DNA of 64,000 bases from Bolinopsis microptera (Eukaryota; Ctenophora; Tentaculata; Lobata; Bolinopsidae): NCBI RefSeq assembly GCF_026151205.1, contig NC_087079.1, positions 11,088,635-11,152,634 of the forward strand, written 5' to 3'. Below the pieces are notes generated by a model that worked only from the letters and a program-made list of their open reading frames with translations, was not told the DNA's origin and did not search any database. This document shows, piece after piece, positions 25,012 to 37,275 of this stretch; the stretch's first letter is position 1, and every line of letters starts with the position of its first letter. The position numbers and the translations under genes were made by a program.

Positions 25012-25700
25012 CGTCAAACAACGTATGACAAAAGTAACCCTGACTTTTTTCGAGTTTGAGCCTTTAATGTTTTAAGGAAAGTTTTCATTTTATGGTTACT
25101 GTTTACCTGAGGACCCCAGGCTTTAATGTTGGTAAACAACACCGAATAGAGATTAGGCGGAATGACAGGCTGAGCGCGGCCCAGTAAGGTTACTGTTTAA
25201 CTTTACATTATGTAATAGTTGAACACTTTCTAAATTAAAGTATAATTCAACTAGACTAATAAAATACTAAAATCTGAGTAAGAACACCTTTAATACACTT
25301 CACTAAATCGATTTTTGGGCCAAAGGCCAAAAACCATGTTTTTTTGATATTTTGTTCACATAGCCATGTGCCTACGCGTACTGCGTGACGCGCTACTGCA
25401 AGCGAGAGGGCTCTGGTTAGAGCAAATATTTGAGCAATTTAACTTTGTCGACATGCCAGCAAAATGTGCATAAAAATAGTTGGAACACAGCCGGGCCGCA
25501 TAATAAATAAAATAATATAAAATAAAACGAGTCCCTTAATTTTAAAGTAAAAATCCAAAATCCAAGGCTAAAAAGGTGGTCAAAATGTAGGCTTTTTGCG
25601 CGCACTTAATGTTTGGTTTTTAAGTGCTATATTTAGAATTTTTTCCATAACTCTTGTAATAACGACTAATTTAAATAGATTTAATATAATTCTGACAAAA
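25012..25700 (+). repeat. Left copy of a 690-bp dispersed inverted repeat
   Basis: This segment is a near-identical reverse complement of 50993-51684. I noted only a few substitutions (for example CCGGG against CCAGG) and two single-base indels. The outer boundary is sharp at CGTCAAAC. The inner end fades into the run beside the N gap. It has no credible coding frame. With the copies 26 kb apart, it is either a mobile-element fragment or a sign of an assembly rearrangement around the gap. Confidence 0.85.
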
Positions 25701-25710
25701 AAAATTTTTT

Positions 25711-25810
25711 NNNNNNNNNNNNNNNNNNNNNNNNNNNNNNNNNNNNNNNNNNNNNNNNNNNNNNNNNNNNNNNNNNNNNNNNNNNNNNNNNNNNNNNNNN
25801 NNNNNNNNNN
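25711..25810. other. Assembly gap of 100 N
   Basis: Exactly 100 unknown bases, the conventional size for a scaffold gap of unknown length. Real distance and content are unknown, so features on either side may not be neighbours at this spacing. Confidence 0.99.
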
Positions 25811-26179
25811 TGTACCGAGTTTAAGCTTGAAAAATTATAGACATGTTTATCATCCCAGCTTCCCAGCAAAAGAGTTCCAATTTGGGTCCCCCCGATGTTA
25901 AATTTTAGAAGTGGAATATTTTGTTTCAGTTTGTCTACAACTCTACTTGAACCTTATAAGTTAAAAGTTGAACTACAGGATCAAGATGTCTCGATGTTAT
26001 TTAAACATGAATTTCAAGGTATAATGATGCTTAATTGGGTTTTGAAACCAATTTTAACCGATTTCTCGTACAATTTTTACGTCAGGAACAGTCATCAAAA
26101 TGAGTTTGTAACAAGGTTGATATTTTAGTTATTTTCAAGCTCTCGATCAGAAAATAAATCTAAGCTTTTATAGGGGGTA
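25811..26179. other. Non-coding, 3' flank of the kinase gene
   Basis: AT-rich sequence downstream of the stop codon of the minus-strand kinase. It presumably contains its 3' untranslated region. No other feature was seen. Confidence 0.5.
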
Positions 26180-29100
26180 CTAACTACATCCAAATTCACA
26201 GGAATGCAAACTTACATCCAATAAATGCAAACTTACATCCAATAAATTCCTCTTAAGAATGGAAGGTCGATCCAGCATTCCGGAGTCCAAATCAGAGTCT
26301 GAGTCATTTAAGTTATTGAAGAGAGACTTGTTGGGAGTGCTAGATCTGCGATGGGGTTATGATTAGAATCGTGACATTCAAACATAATATCCACAAAGAG
26401 AATGAATAATCAATAAATGAATGTATAGATTTCATTCTCAATTCTGATCATTCACTTAAATATATTACTTTAATCCGAATTAGTTAATTTGCAACCGAAA
26501 ACAGAGTTTTTAGAATCCCAACTAAAATAACAAAGTGTGACTGAAGAACATGGAACTTACTCGAACTTATCGGAGAATCTGAGCGCACTGCGAGGAGCAG
26601 AGGGAACAGGAGACAATCCTGGGGAACCAGGCCACAATCGGGGGGACTCGAGCATTATTTGATGTGCTGAAGAGTGGGGTATCAATCATTAACAGCATTT
26701 AGAGATCAATGGAAATTAAGAAGATCCTCCTTGCAGTTTAAGGGTAAACTGATGTAAAATCGTGCAATCGCGACATTTACTCCATTTTACACAACCAGTC
26801 GTCTGATCATACTTTACAATAAGGCCACAGAATCATGAAGATAAATAAACACAAGCAAAAACTAAAATCTACACGTATTAGTTCCATACCTGAAACATTG
26901 GGAGAAGCTAAAGGTAAAGGAACGTGGCTTCCTTTAAACTTCTTTACCAGTGTAGGTGTAAGATGAGGCAAGCTCCTCCCCCCTTCACCTTCATCTTCCC
27001 AGTCATCCTCATCATCCAACTCCTCCATATCTTTGAAGATATCCTCACCTTCAACACTGGCATTCTGATCTCCTGCTCCTCCCCAAAATGTGCTGATCAC
27101 AGAACTCCCTGAAGGACCATGGTTTTAAAAGATACTGTGGTTAAACTTGAGTTTCATTAACTTGACCTGACCTGGAGAAACGACCTTTTGTCCCGAGAGT
27201 AAATTGCAAGACCAAGCCAAATATGTAAAATCCCCCAAATTTACAAGTATTCCATAAAATACCTTTACTTCGCAAGTACTCCCGCCAGTCCTTGAAAAAG
27301 TTGACCCAGCTGTAGCGTTTTACAGAAGGGTCCGCTAAAAGATCCGGCACGTTTGGTCTCCGGTCTGGATCCTTGCTCACCATCACTGTTATTATCTGCC
27401 TTAACGAGGAACTGTACCCTGAAAGTGATGGAATGAAAGTTATGTGGATAATTATCTAAAGTGCTATAGTAGAAATAGATCCTATTTATTGACTGACTCG
27501 TTATTTGAATCGCATTCCTTCGCGTGGGTCGAATCACTCCTGTACTGTGTTGAAGATACCATACCACTGCACTTTCTACGTTCACAACATAACATATTTG
27601 TTATGTTAATGTCGGAGATTCTTTTACAAAACATTCGTTAACTGCGACATCAAACTAAATTCTAGTGGCCAGATTGTTGTCACATGATACTACACCTTCT
27701 CATGGAGTGCAGTACAGAGAAGTACAATTTACCAAAAAAAGTTGTTGTAGCTGTTCTCTCGTACCTATGATGTTGAAACGTTTACAGGTTGTAGCTTTTC
27801 TTATAGTTGTTGGTAAAAACGCTGCATTTTTCGGAAACCACAATAAATTTGGTGATAAATTTAAAGATATTGGAAAAGCAATAGGTGATGGAATTAATAA
27901 TGTTATCGATGATGCGAAAGATAAAATTGAGGTGGCGATCGAAGAGGTGGCAGAGAAAGCATCCAAGCGTTTCATTAAAATTCCCAACTTTGCAAAGAAA
28001 GTTCGGGAAGATTTTAATAAGGGATATGAAAATTTCAAGGCAAGGCAAGACCGTTGGAGGAAAGACAGTTGGATAGTCAATACTGAAGCTTACAATGAAT
28101 ACAAGTTAAATAGGTTCAAGTTGTTCTTGCACAACTACGAGATTTTTAAAGAGACCGAAGCTGAAGTCGAAACACGAAGTTTTCGCCGAGACGAAACGGT
28201 CAAGTTTATGTACATGAGTGACAGCGAAAAGAGATCCTATGTAGGGTTGGGTAATCTAACAGAACTTGAGGAGGAATTGGAGAGGGAGCTGCCGCTAGAT
28301 AGCGAAGGTGAGGACAACATAACTCAAAAAACTGATAAAATAAATTGTAAGAAGATTAAAAACCGGATAGAACGAAAAAAATGTATAAAATCCGAAAAGA
28401 GAAAGAAGAAAAAGAAGAGAAAGAAGGAAAAGAAAAGAGGAAAAGGGGGTGGAGCTGTGCTGAGGTTGGAAAAGAGACTGCAATCAGGTTTGGCAGAATC
28501 ATTGGACCTCAGGGATTCAGGGATAATAACCCCTGTGAAAGACCAGGGAGAGTGTCAATCTTGTTGGGCTTTTGGTGCGGTTGGTGTGCTGGAGGGTGCG
28601 TTTGCTAAGGCAACAGGTAGTTACAATATCATAAGGATGACTACACTGAACTCGAAAATTGTGCACTTTATTTAACTGAAAACAAATAACAAGAATTTAC
28701 ATGGTAATAATTTCAGGTATTCTCCAGGACTTCTCGGAGCAGCAAGTTATTAACTGTAACCCCAAGTTTGGTTGTAAGGGTGGATACTGGACCCGTGTGT
28801 GGAAGGAAATCAAGGAAGAGGGCTACATAGCTTTGGAGAAAGACCAACCTTACCTTGCACACAAGGACCCCACTTGTAGTCGAACTACACCTAACGGCCT
28901 CGCGGGTAGTTTGGCAATTGATAAATTCCAAGTCCTGAGAAAAAAGAACCGGGAAGAGACGATGTTAGGGTTCTTAGCTAGAGATGGACCTGTTACAGTT
29001 GCCATCATGGCTAACGACACCCTTTATTTCTATGGGTCAGGGGTGATTGACTACTGTATGGGTGGTAAGGGCGGGCTAACACATCTGGTGCTCCTGGTGG

Positions 29101-32100
29101 GATACGATCACCAAATTCTTATAATGAAAAATTCGTGGGGGACGGACTGGGGTGAGAAGGGTTTCTTCCGCGTTGCTAGAGGGTGTGGTTCTATCAATAA
29201 GGGCTACTCTTTCTGGGCTTCCAGCCTGTCAGTAGTGTTACACACCACCTATACGACACTCGAATACGGTGAGGACTTTTTTGAGTTTACAGAGACTACA
29301 CCACAGAAAATATCTAAAGACATGACCGGTGTAGGAGTCCAAGAAGGCGACCAGATTACTTTGAAGTTTCTTAAGAATGTAAATCCGGTGGACAACGCGT
29401 TTACAGTCGACTTGCTGTTTGCAGATGAGAAGGAAGTCAGCAAAGTTTACAGACTTCAGTATAAGTATTTTGAATCGGGAGATAAGATAATGACCATGTG
29501 CAGGCAATTCGCGTCTCACGCAGGCGAAAAACCCTTAACAACAAAACAGAAAGTTTGCTCTGTTGCTCCTGGATCTAAAATCCAGATATCGGTAAGTGAT
29601 GAGGGATACTCTGTTCAATTTGACGGCACTGCCCTTCAGCTTTACCCTCACCAGTTACCAGTAAATCTGGTTAACAAGATTCAAGTCAAGAGCTCACAGA
29701 AAGTGTTCGAATACTTCAAACTGACACGACGAATTGAAGAACCAAATACTGGGATTGAGCCTTGATCAGCACAGTCCTGTTTTATAGTGGATGACCCACT
29801 AGTTGGTGATTCGAAGCGAACCTAAAATACTAGAACCTTAGACAATTGTTCAACCAATTAGACTTTAGAACTGTTTAATTGATGAATCCGTATGATAATT
29901 TTGCTGCACATTATTAATAGAGTATAATAGGAAATTTGAATATTCTTCTAGAAATGAGAAAAACTATCCAAAGTATAGCCCACTGGCCACTCTCATGTGC
30001 CGCATTTCATACTTTCGGGCTGCTTACTGCTATCGACTCTCGGGCTGTCACGTGATCATAATTTTAAGGACGAGCTTGGTGCGCGTATCGCGCGCATTAA
30101 TTCCATTTTCGCGTCAAGAGGATTACAAGAAAACGGTAAGTCTGCTAGTGATTAGTTGATATTTCACGGAAAGCTTGTGATTGCGCGGCATAAATGAAGA
30201 TATGATTTAATGTGCATATTCGTTCGTGATGATATAATTAGAAAACACCAAGTCACTTTGACTGTCGTCAAGCGCGAGGTGCTTGAAAATAGAAGATTTT
30301 TGAATACACCCAATAATATGCTTAAGGAGTTAGGAATGGAATTAAGAAGGAACTAAGTAGTAAATGGGTTAGGAATTAGTCAGCAGATATACGTAATATT
30401 CAAATTAAACTAATTATTTTATTGACTGTCAGCAATAAGTTAATTTTACCAGTAGTAGGGGGCAAATCTCCATTTCTCAACGAATGCCAGACAGGGCCAT
30501 TGTTTGGCAACTCAACTTCCGACATGATCTCTAGCATGCTGATACCCAGACTGAAACAAAAATCTTTTAAAAACTTGTTTTGCGGAGAAATGGGGTTAAC
30601 GTTCATGAAATCTTGACTTTATACAAAGAGCAATTTAAAATTATTCGAGGAAAAGTAAAACATTCATGTCACATCATTCGTAGGGCTATAAGTCCAATAG
30701 TTCGTTCTGGTAACGACTCTAATGTTCTCCGCACTAAGTTGGAAGATCTAATAATATAAAAACGATTAAGTACCTAAAAATGTCGGCCTTAAGGTCGCAT
30801 CTCCGATCAAGCAGTTCAGGAGCGAGATACTTGGAGTCACCTTCTATAATATCTGTCTTGTTCAAATCGTTTACTGTAACTGATAATCCAAAGTCGCCTG
30901 AAATACTGTTGGTTAGCTTACTTGATATAATGAGTTTGCAAAATACTCACTTATTGCAAAATACACAGTACACACTTATATTGGTTAAGATGATACAAAG
31001 TGCATGATAACTTAAGACTGGAAAATTGATAAGACGGGTATAAAAATTAGATAAGAAGAATCAGAAATAAGATAAGAACTTAGCATCGAATGTTATATGG
31101 ATGAACCGAGGAATGGGGAATATTTTGATCGCAGACCAGCCATAAAAAAGTAGTTCCTATATATAATAACCAATTACGCGAAAGGTTCGAAATTCGACTT
31201 TTGAACTATTTTATAAGTTATGAAAATCGATTCTAGCACTGTATGGTTGAAACTTGAGACTAGAGAGGACTTCATGTCTAGTGTCAAATGTATACTAGGT
31301 TGCTTAATAACTGGAGCTTCCAAAACACTAATCTGAGAAGAACTAAGAAACGTAGAAAGGTACAAAACTCACCTATTTTGTACATGACACTATTGGCAGT
31401 GCTCCTCCGGAAGATATTATCTGGCTTTATATCCATATGTAGTAAATTGTTGCTGTGGAAATGTCCCAACCCCTGAATTGGATCAATTTAAATGGTTCAA
31501 TATGAAATGAAAATGAATATGAAATGAAATATGATTAATGTGCATATCGTTGTATGAATAATAAAACAAATCCCTTGTGGTCACGCGATTTAAGATAGTT
31601 TGAACACCAATAATATAAATGTTAAAATAGTAAGAAGACTGATATTGCTTGGTTAAAGTTAGTCACAGTTCGTAATTAATAACTAATTTTTTATTGATGT
31701 TGCAAAATTATTTTAACTAGTGGGTATCCCATTTCTACAATCAGACAGGTGTGGCAAAATCAACTTCGACAGTCTCTAGCATGCTATATCCTAGTCTAAA
31801 TCAATCTCTTATAAAAAGTTTTCAATAAATGTTAACGTACAATAAAATCTGACTTTTCACAAAAGATGCATAAAATTATTGAGAAAGTAAAATTCATGTC
31901 ACTCTTGATATAGTCCAATCTTCTGTACGACTCATATGTTCTCCGCACTGTTGGAATGATTTTTAATATAAAACATTAGTAGCCTAAAAATGTCGAGCTT
32001 AATGCATCTCTAAAGCATTCAGACAATATGGATTCAAACTTCTATAATGATTCAGTTCTTTTCCAAATGTTTAGTAACGATTAATCCCTAAACGATAAAA

Positions 32101-34178
32101 TCTGTTGTTATCGCTTTACTTGATGTTTGGGTCGAAAATAATCATTTTGCATACGAATACCATTCACACTTTAGATTTAGAGAGATACAAAGTTGTTATT
32201 CTTAAACTGGAAAATTGATAAGACGGTATTAAACTGTAAGAACATTCAGAAATAGATAAGAACTAGATCGAATGTATTGGATGATGAGTGGGAATATGTG
32301 AAGTTATATCAGTTCGACTTATATAATACCTTCGCTGAAGTTCGAAATTCGATTTTAAACATATTATAATTATAAAAATTTTCGTTCTACACCTTTGTTA
32401 AACTGAACGGGGCTTCTGGTCTTTCAGAACTAGTCATAACGGAGTTCCAAACTCTTCCCTGCAAGAAGACTAAAACCAGAAGGTACAAATCACCATTTTG
32501 TCTGCATTTGGCAGTGCTCCTCCGACCATATGGTCATCAACTGACGCAAGTGTCAGGTACTAACCATTTTATAACGGTTGTAAATGTGTGAGTTTTTGTA
32601 GTTTATCCCTAGTTAAATATCCTCGAAAGTTTTAATAAACTCATAAAGTAAAAATGAAAGTTTACAAGATTTACAGGAGCTTACAGATAAACAATGATGG
32701 AGTATTCTCCACACTTCGCACTCATTCAGTCTGTTGTTGTTTCTCTTGACGAAACTTGCCAAGCTCTCGTCACAAAGCTCCATCTGTATGTATAAACTTC
32801 TCCTGCAAAGATTCAACTTTTTTAAATGATAGAAGTAACCTGAAACGCAGAGAAAAGTGATTTCGTGGTGAACATTTTGAAAATTGTTGAACGAAATCAA
32901 TTTTAGAGATTATGAAAGCATAAATGCTGAAAGTTGATTGAATGCTGATTTCGTGGTGAACATTTTGAAAATTGTTGAACGAAATCAATTTTAGAGATTA
33001 TGAAAGCATAAATGCTGAAAGTGAATGTCATGGCGACCGTTAAAATTTAAGTGAAAGTTAATTATTTGATATTTATGAATTGAAATATTTACCCTTCCTC
33101 CCAAGCTTTATAAAATTTGACACAGTTCGGATGTTCAGAGAGTGCCTCGTGTTTCCTAACTTCTTCTACTGCGAGAGAGTTGTATTTCTCAGATACCTTC
33201 ACTGCATATTCTATCCCGTCCACTTTGTCTTTACATTTGTACACCTGCAAAAGACGTGATAATTTTTAATAGTACATACATCGAATTGCAGACCTCGGAA
33301 CTCCCGACCAAATAAAATACTGACCATCAAAGTTTCCGATTTTTGCAATAAATGGCCGAAATTTTGATATTAAAATTCCTGGGTGCCGGAATAAAATGCA
33401 ACACCTTAAAATATGTCGCCGGACATTATATGCATGGCTTTCTAGGACTGTGCTTAAAAGTCACTCTTTAGCGTGCATGGTTTGTACTTGTTGATTGCGT
33501 AAATAAGTTAATTGCATAGCTTAGGGATCTATAATACTATATTTTAAACTTGAAGAAATCAGTAAAACTCACCCTTCCAAAAGAGCCCTCCCCGAGGACC
33601 ATTGTTGTCTGGAAACATTGCTGTAAGTATGTCTGCTTAGCTTTATCGCTGTACCCCGGGGTTGAAAGAAAACTATCCGAGTCTAAGCCCCCTAACACTT
33701 TGGGTCCGGCGAACAGAGATCTCTTGGAACATATTCTGGATACAGTGTTGTAGCGATGGGCAGGTTTTGAAGGTTCTGGTGTGCGCTCCTGTTCCCGCTT
33801 GTCATATCTACTGCTGAATTTTGGAGGAAGATGAGCATTTGGAATGGAAATAAAAGTTATAATTAATAATACACTGTACAAGTTTTCTTACAAAAAAGTT
33901 AAGAGAACTGCTAAACTTGTCGAATGGATCCAAGAGCTTATCAATAAAACAGGTGATTGTGATGATTGAATGCAATAAAGTAACCATATCGGTTATCAGC
34001 TCAGCATTCAAAAAGATTAAAACAGCTTGATTGTACTATATGAGTGAAACTGTGAAATTCCAAAGTACCTGTAATTGAACTGCTCTAAGATGTCAGGGCA
34101 GGGCAAGGAATGTCGTTGAGAATGTCGTGGATTTTTGTTGACAGGAGTAGAAGTTAGGTTTGAGTGTTGGGCCAACAT
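26180..34178 (-). CDS. PKMYT1: Myt1-type Wee-family kinase, complete 11-exon gene
   Basis: Eleven exons join in phase to 530 codons plus TAG: 34178-34069, 33813-33573, 33244-33093, 32802-32685, 31472-31373, 30897-30774, 30550-30450, 27418-27263, 27108-26890, 26666-26561 and 26345-26180. The kinase domain spans about residues 100-367: Gly loop GEGSFGRV, lysine in YAVKVSEK (about 133), catalytic loop HMDIKPDN (about 219-226), DFG at 242-244, then EGDSKYLAPELL, typical of Wee1/Myt1 kinases. The HMDIKP form and ELCDESLASF favour Myt1, which phosphorylates Cdk1 near its ATP site and blocks mitotic entry. The tail has an acidic patch and SP sites. Human PKMYT1 has 499 residues. In the last exon a GT donor follows ...RNLLD, so a further exon could replace the final 18 codons. 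Confidence 0.93.
27767..29765 (+). CDS. Papain-family (C1A) cysteine protease with galectin-like tail
   Basis: Two exons, 27767-28616 and 28717-29765, join in phase (AAG GCA ACA G | GT ATT) to 632 codons. MMLKRLQVVAFLIVVG suggests a signal peptide. An ERFNIN-type propeptide lies at about 105-165, then a Lys-rich segment (about 211-232, CIKSEKRKKKKKRKKEKKRG) that is unusual for the family. The mature domain shows PVKDQG, catalytic Cys266 in SCWAFG, GCKGG, His406 in THLVLLVGY and Asn422 in KNSWGTDWG. The last ~190 residues have no papain counterpart. Their spacing (GDQITLKF...FTVDLLF...YSVQFDG...LPVNLVNKIQV) resembles a galectin beta-sandwich, although the HxNPR and Trp sugar-binding residues are not evident. 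The gene lies antisense inside a PKMYT1 intron. Upstream in-frame codons from 27665 exist, but the 27767 ATG gives the signal peptide. Confidence 0.88.
31525..32545 (-). pseudogene. Decayed or noisy tandem copy of PKMYT1 exons
   Basis: This stretch follows 30200-31440 in order, including copies of the exons at 30450-30550, 30774-30897 and 31373-31472 and the introns between them. Single bases are dropped every few nucleotides, so no exon keeps its frame. The intact copies supply the kinase. The error pattern, many scattered one-base deletions and few substitutions, resembles an unpolished duplicate read or haplotype as much as a real decayed duplication. Confidence 0.65.
32859..33021. repeat. 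Two-copy 88-bp tandem duplication in a PKMYT1 intron
   Basis: The segment starting TTTCGTGGTGAACATTTTG at 32861 recurs at 32949, with near-identical text through AAAGCATAAATGCTGAAAG. It sits just upstream of the exon ending at 32802. Confidence 0.85.
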
Positions 34179-34693
34179 AATATCAAGTCATTTGTCATTA
34201 TCACTGCGACGATCTAAACGTGTTAGGGTTTAAAAGTAATAATATCAAGCAATAAACAAATAATTAGGATTGGGATGCTATGCTCAATCTATCAAGACAT
34301 GTGAACTTAACAATTTCTGAAAGAGAAAACTCAATATTGGGCATTGGCTGTTTAATGTTCAGGGGGAATTCACACCAATAAATGTCGTAAAACTAATATA
34401 TTCATATCTTAATTCTATTTCAAATCAAACCAAACAGTAATGACACAAACATCATCACACGTCATCATAAATTTAACAATTAGTGCAGACCCAATAAAAT
34501 TGTATCGCATCAAGCTTTTCACAAATACTAAATTTAGTAAATAAGTTAATAAAAAGTTTTTTAACAACATGTGAATAACACCTATATGTTAGCACCTCTC
34601 TCCTTTAATATCAAGTTCATAAAATCTGTAACCATATGTATACTGTATAGGTGTTGTATTTACCACAGGCAGTGCACAGAATTACACAGTAGC
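34179..34693. other. 5' flank of PKMYT1, promoter region
   Basis: Sequence immediately upstream of the kinase start codon. AT-rich, with no coding frame and no clear TATA or initiator that I can single out. It is bounded on the far side by a TTAA-flanked mobile element. Confidence 0.4.
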
Positions 34694-34697
34694 TTAA

Positions 34698-36199
34698 GGC
34701 CAGAGGGGGGGGTAAGGGGTCAAAAATTTCTACCAAAATATTATTTTCTAAATCGATTTAATTTTGGATGACAAAAACATTGCTGCTATTCACATATTTG
34801 TAGCTGATTAACTTTATTTTATAATTGAGGTTAACCGATTTTCACAAAATTGACTATACAACATTGAGGTTAATAAAATTGAGGTTAAAATTTTATTACA
34901 CGCCATAATTTTTTGTTATTTCGGTCAGCAAATGTAAACTCTAAACTTTAGGTTCATAATTATCAGAAAAATTAATATCCAAACGTGATTAAATGAGGTT
35001 AACCTCTTCTTTTAGATATAGCGAGAATAGATCACATGATAGAGTTATTATTTTCATCGTAAGTTTACGGTATACACATTTCCAAATAGATGACGTGTTG
35101 AATGACTTTCTTTTATCTTGGAAAATAAAAAAAATGAGGTTAACCATCACATTTTGGTACCGTAGGGAATATACATACGATTCTTACTTTTGTAATTTAC
35201 CACAATATCGAAGTGAGGTATCTATTGGTATCACAATGCCTACAACTATAATCACGTGACAAAGGTGATTTGAACTGACCATATTTTAGTAGAAGATTTT
35301 GCCCGTAAATGGCTTAAAAATGAGGTTAACCTCTCATTTTTTGAATATCTGACCAGTCAATTACATGTTAACCTCAAAAACTTAATCGTTATACTGTGCA
35401 AATGTTTTACTACATATATAATAACATATTGATAAACCAATCCCAGTGTTATATGGTCTAAAGCGAGGTTAACAACCAAATTTTAAGCAGTTAGTGTTTA
35501 CAGGAAGTCTTGGTTAACCTCATTTTTTACAATGCAAGGACATTAACTACTGAAAGTGGCTAAAATCATTCAGGGGACGGCCAGGTCTGATCAAGCAAAC
35601 GTTATTAAGTGTATAAAAAGTCCTAACTAACGAACTGTGATACATTCCAGTGAATATTCAAAATTTTGAAAACACTAAATTGCATCTATCTCAAAACACA
35701 TTCTGTGACTTCCAGTTCCTTAGTTGAGAAAACCAACCACCCTCTGATATTGAGATTTGGTACAGTGGTTCCTTGGACAAGTATCTAGACATTAGATGCA
35801 GCGATTTTTTTTATTCGACTCGTTTCTCGAATTATGAGGTTAACCAGCTAAATTTGTCGAATTTTTGACATGGTTAACCTCATAATTCAAGAACCGAGTC
35901 AAATAAAAAAAATCGCTGCATCATAAATGAGGATAATTGTCCAAGGAACCACTGTACCAAACCTCAAGATCAGGGAGGGGCCGGTTTTCTCAACTAAGGA
36001 ATCGAAAGGTCAAAAAAGTTACAGCCGTTTAAATATCCAGTTTAACATGTGATTACAGGTAAACCTCAAAATTTAGCGCGCGATATCTCAGGAACGCAAG
36101 GTCAGATTTTGATCCGGTTTTTTTCTTCTTGTTCGTCTCCAGCAGCTATTATCAAATATGTGAAAACTAGAAAAGTGCCATTTACCCCCCCCTCTGGCC
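34698..36199. mobile_element. Non-autonomous element with TTAA target duplication
   Basis: The ends are perfect 18-bp inverted repeats, GGCCAGAGGGGGGGGTAA at 34698-34715 and its complement at 36182-36199. Each is flanked by TTAA (34694-34697 and 36200-36203). TTAA duplication is the hallmark of piggyBac and Kolobok-type DNA transposons. The 1.5-kb interior has no transposase frame but carries about a dozen copies of the near-palindromic word GAGGTTAACC in both orientations, plus a 286-bp foldback. It is a MITE-like derivative mobilised in trans. The family assignment rests on the TSD and termini only. Confidence 0.8.
35716..36001. repeat. 286-bp foldback inside the TTAA element
   Basis: The left arm, from TTCCTTAGTTGAGAAAACC, and the right arm, ending GGTTTTCTCAACTAAGGAA, are imperfect reverse complements throughout. 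The innermost pairing is AATTATGAGGTTAACCA with TGGTTAACCTCATAATT around a roughly 20-nt loop. A transcript would form a long hairpin of about 130 bp. Confidence 0.85.
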
Positions 36200-36492
36200 T
36201 TAACATCAGATCATGCTACCCTGACCCAAGACCTGTGGCCGACCATTTAGGCCCCCTGATATCTAGGGGTCAAACAGTGATCAGATCACGTCATCCGATC
36301 AGTGACGATTTATTGGTGATATGTTCCATGGATGGAATTTGATTCACTTAAAAATGGGCTAGATCTAAAGGTAGAGTCCACATGACATTTTTGTACATCA
36401 TGTCTTAGCTATAGATTAGAAGTAAACATGATCTCTAGGATCTCTCTGCTCGATTTGTGGACCATAACCCTTTCTTATCGGGGTGGTTCTTG

Positions 36493-37275
36493 GGGGGGGG
36501 GGGGAATGCAACGTCAATTAATGTCAATTAATGTCAATTAATGTCAATGTCTGTTTTGCAAAATTTTGGAATACTGACATTAATTGACACGATATTTTTC
36601 GACCAGAGATTATGTAATTCTACCATATTTTTAGCACTTTAGAACGTTTATATCATAAATTTATTCACTACTATCACATATAATATGGAAATGTGAAATG
36701 TGAAAAAAATTCAGATCATTAAACAATAAAACTAAAATAATACGGTTTCCCGAAATTTAATTTTCTTAAATGGGCGTGGCCATCCAAGGGCGTGGTTCTC
36801 AACATCATTAGAACTTAAAACCCACATTAAACGAAATACCTTCATGACATTTATATTTGAATAACGAATCTTAAACAGCTAACATTACTCCTTCATACTA
36901 AAAAAGCCGATTCTAGATATTTTACCTGTATAAGAAACCAATAAAATATGGGCGTGGCCGGTGGGGACCGAAGATGGAAGAGTTGGAAGCTGAAATTTAT
37001 TTTTGTGGTCTTTGAACCTAAGGATCAACAGATAAGAACATACTCATAATTATTCAAGGACATTTTGTTTTTTTGAACCGGTCTAACTTACATAGACGTG
37101 AATATCTTGAATATTTATCGAATAATGATAATCTCAAATTTCAAGACATATTAATGTCAATTAATGTCAATTAATGTCAATTAATGTCAATTAATGTCAA
37201 TTAATGTCAATTAATGTCAATGTCAGTTTGGGGTTTTTATGGAATACTGACATTAATTGACGTTGCATTCCCCCC
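36493..37275. mobile_element. MITE with 8-bp target duplication and AATGTCAATT repeats
   Basis: The inverted termini contain a G-run followed by AATGCAACGTCAATTAATGT (36493 onward; complement ending at 37275). The element is flanked by the 8-bp direct repeat GGTTCTTG (36485-36492 and 37276-37283), as expected for hAT-like transposition. Short arrays of the 10-bp word AATGTCAATT sit inside both ends, about three copies on the left and eight on the right. There is no coding capacity. Confidence 0.8.

Noticed and set aside
25596-25901. Frame spanning the N gap
   Set aside because: It crosses 100 unknown bases, and its readable part lies in the inverted repeat with no coding signal.
27665-27766. 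Longer N-terminus for the papain-like protease
   Set aside because: Upstream codons are in frame but place a hydrophilic stretch before the signal peptide. The ATG at 27767 fits better.
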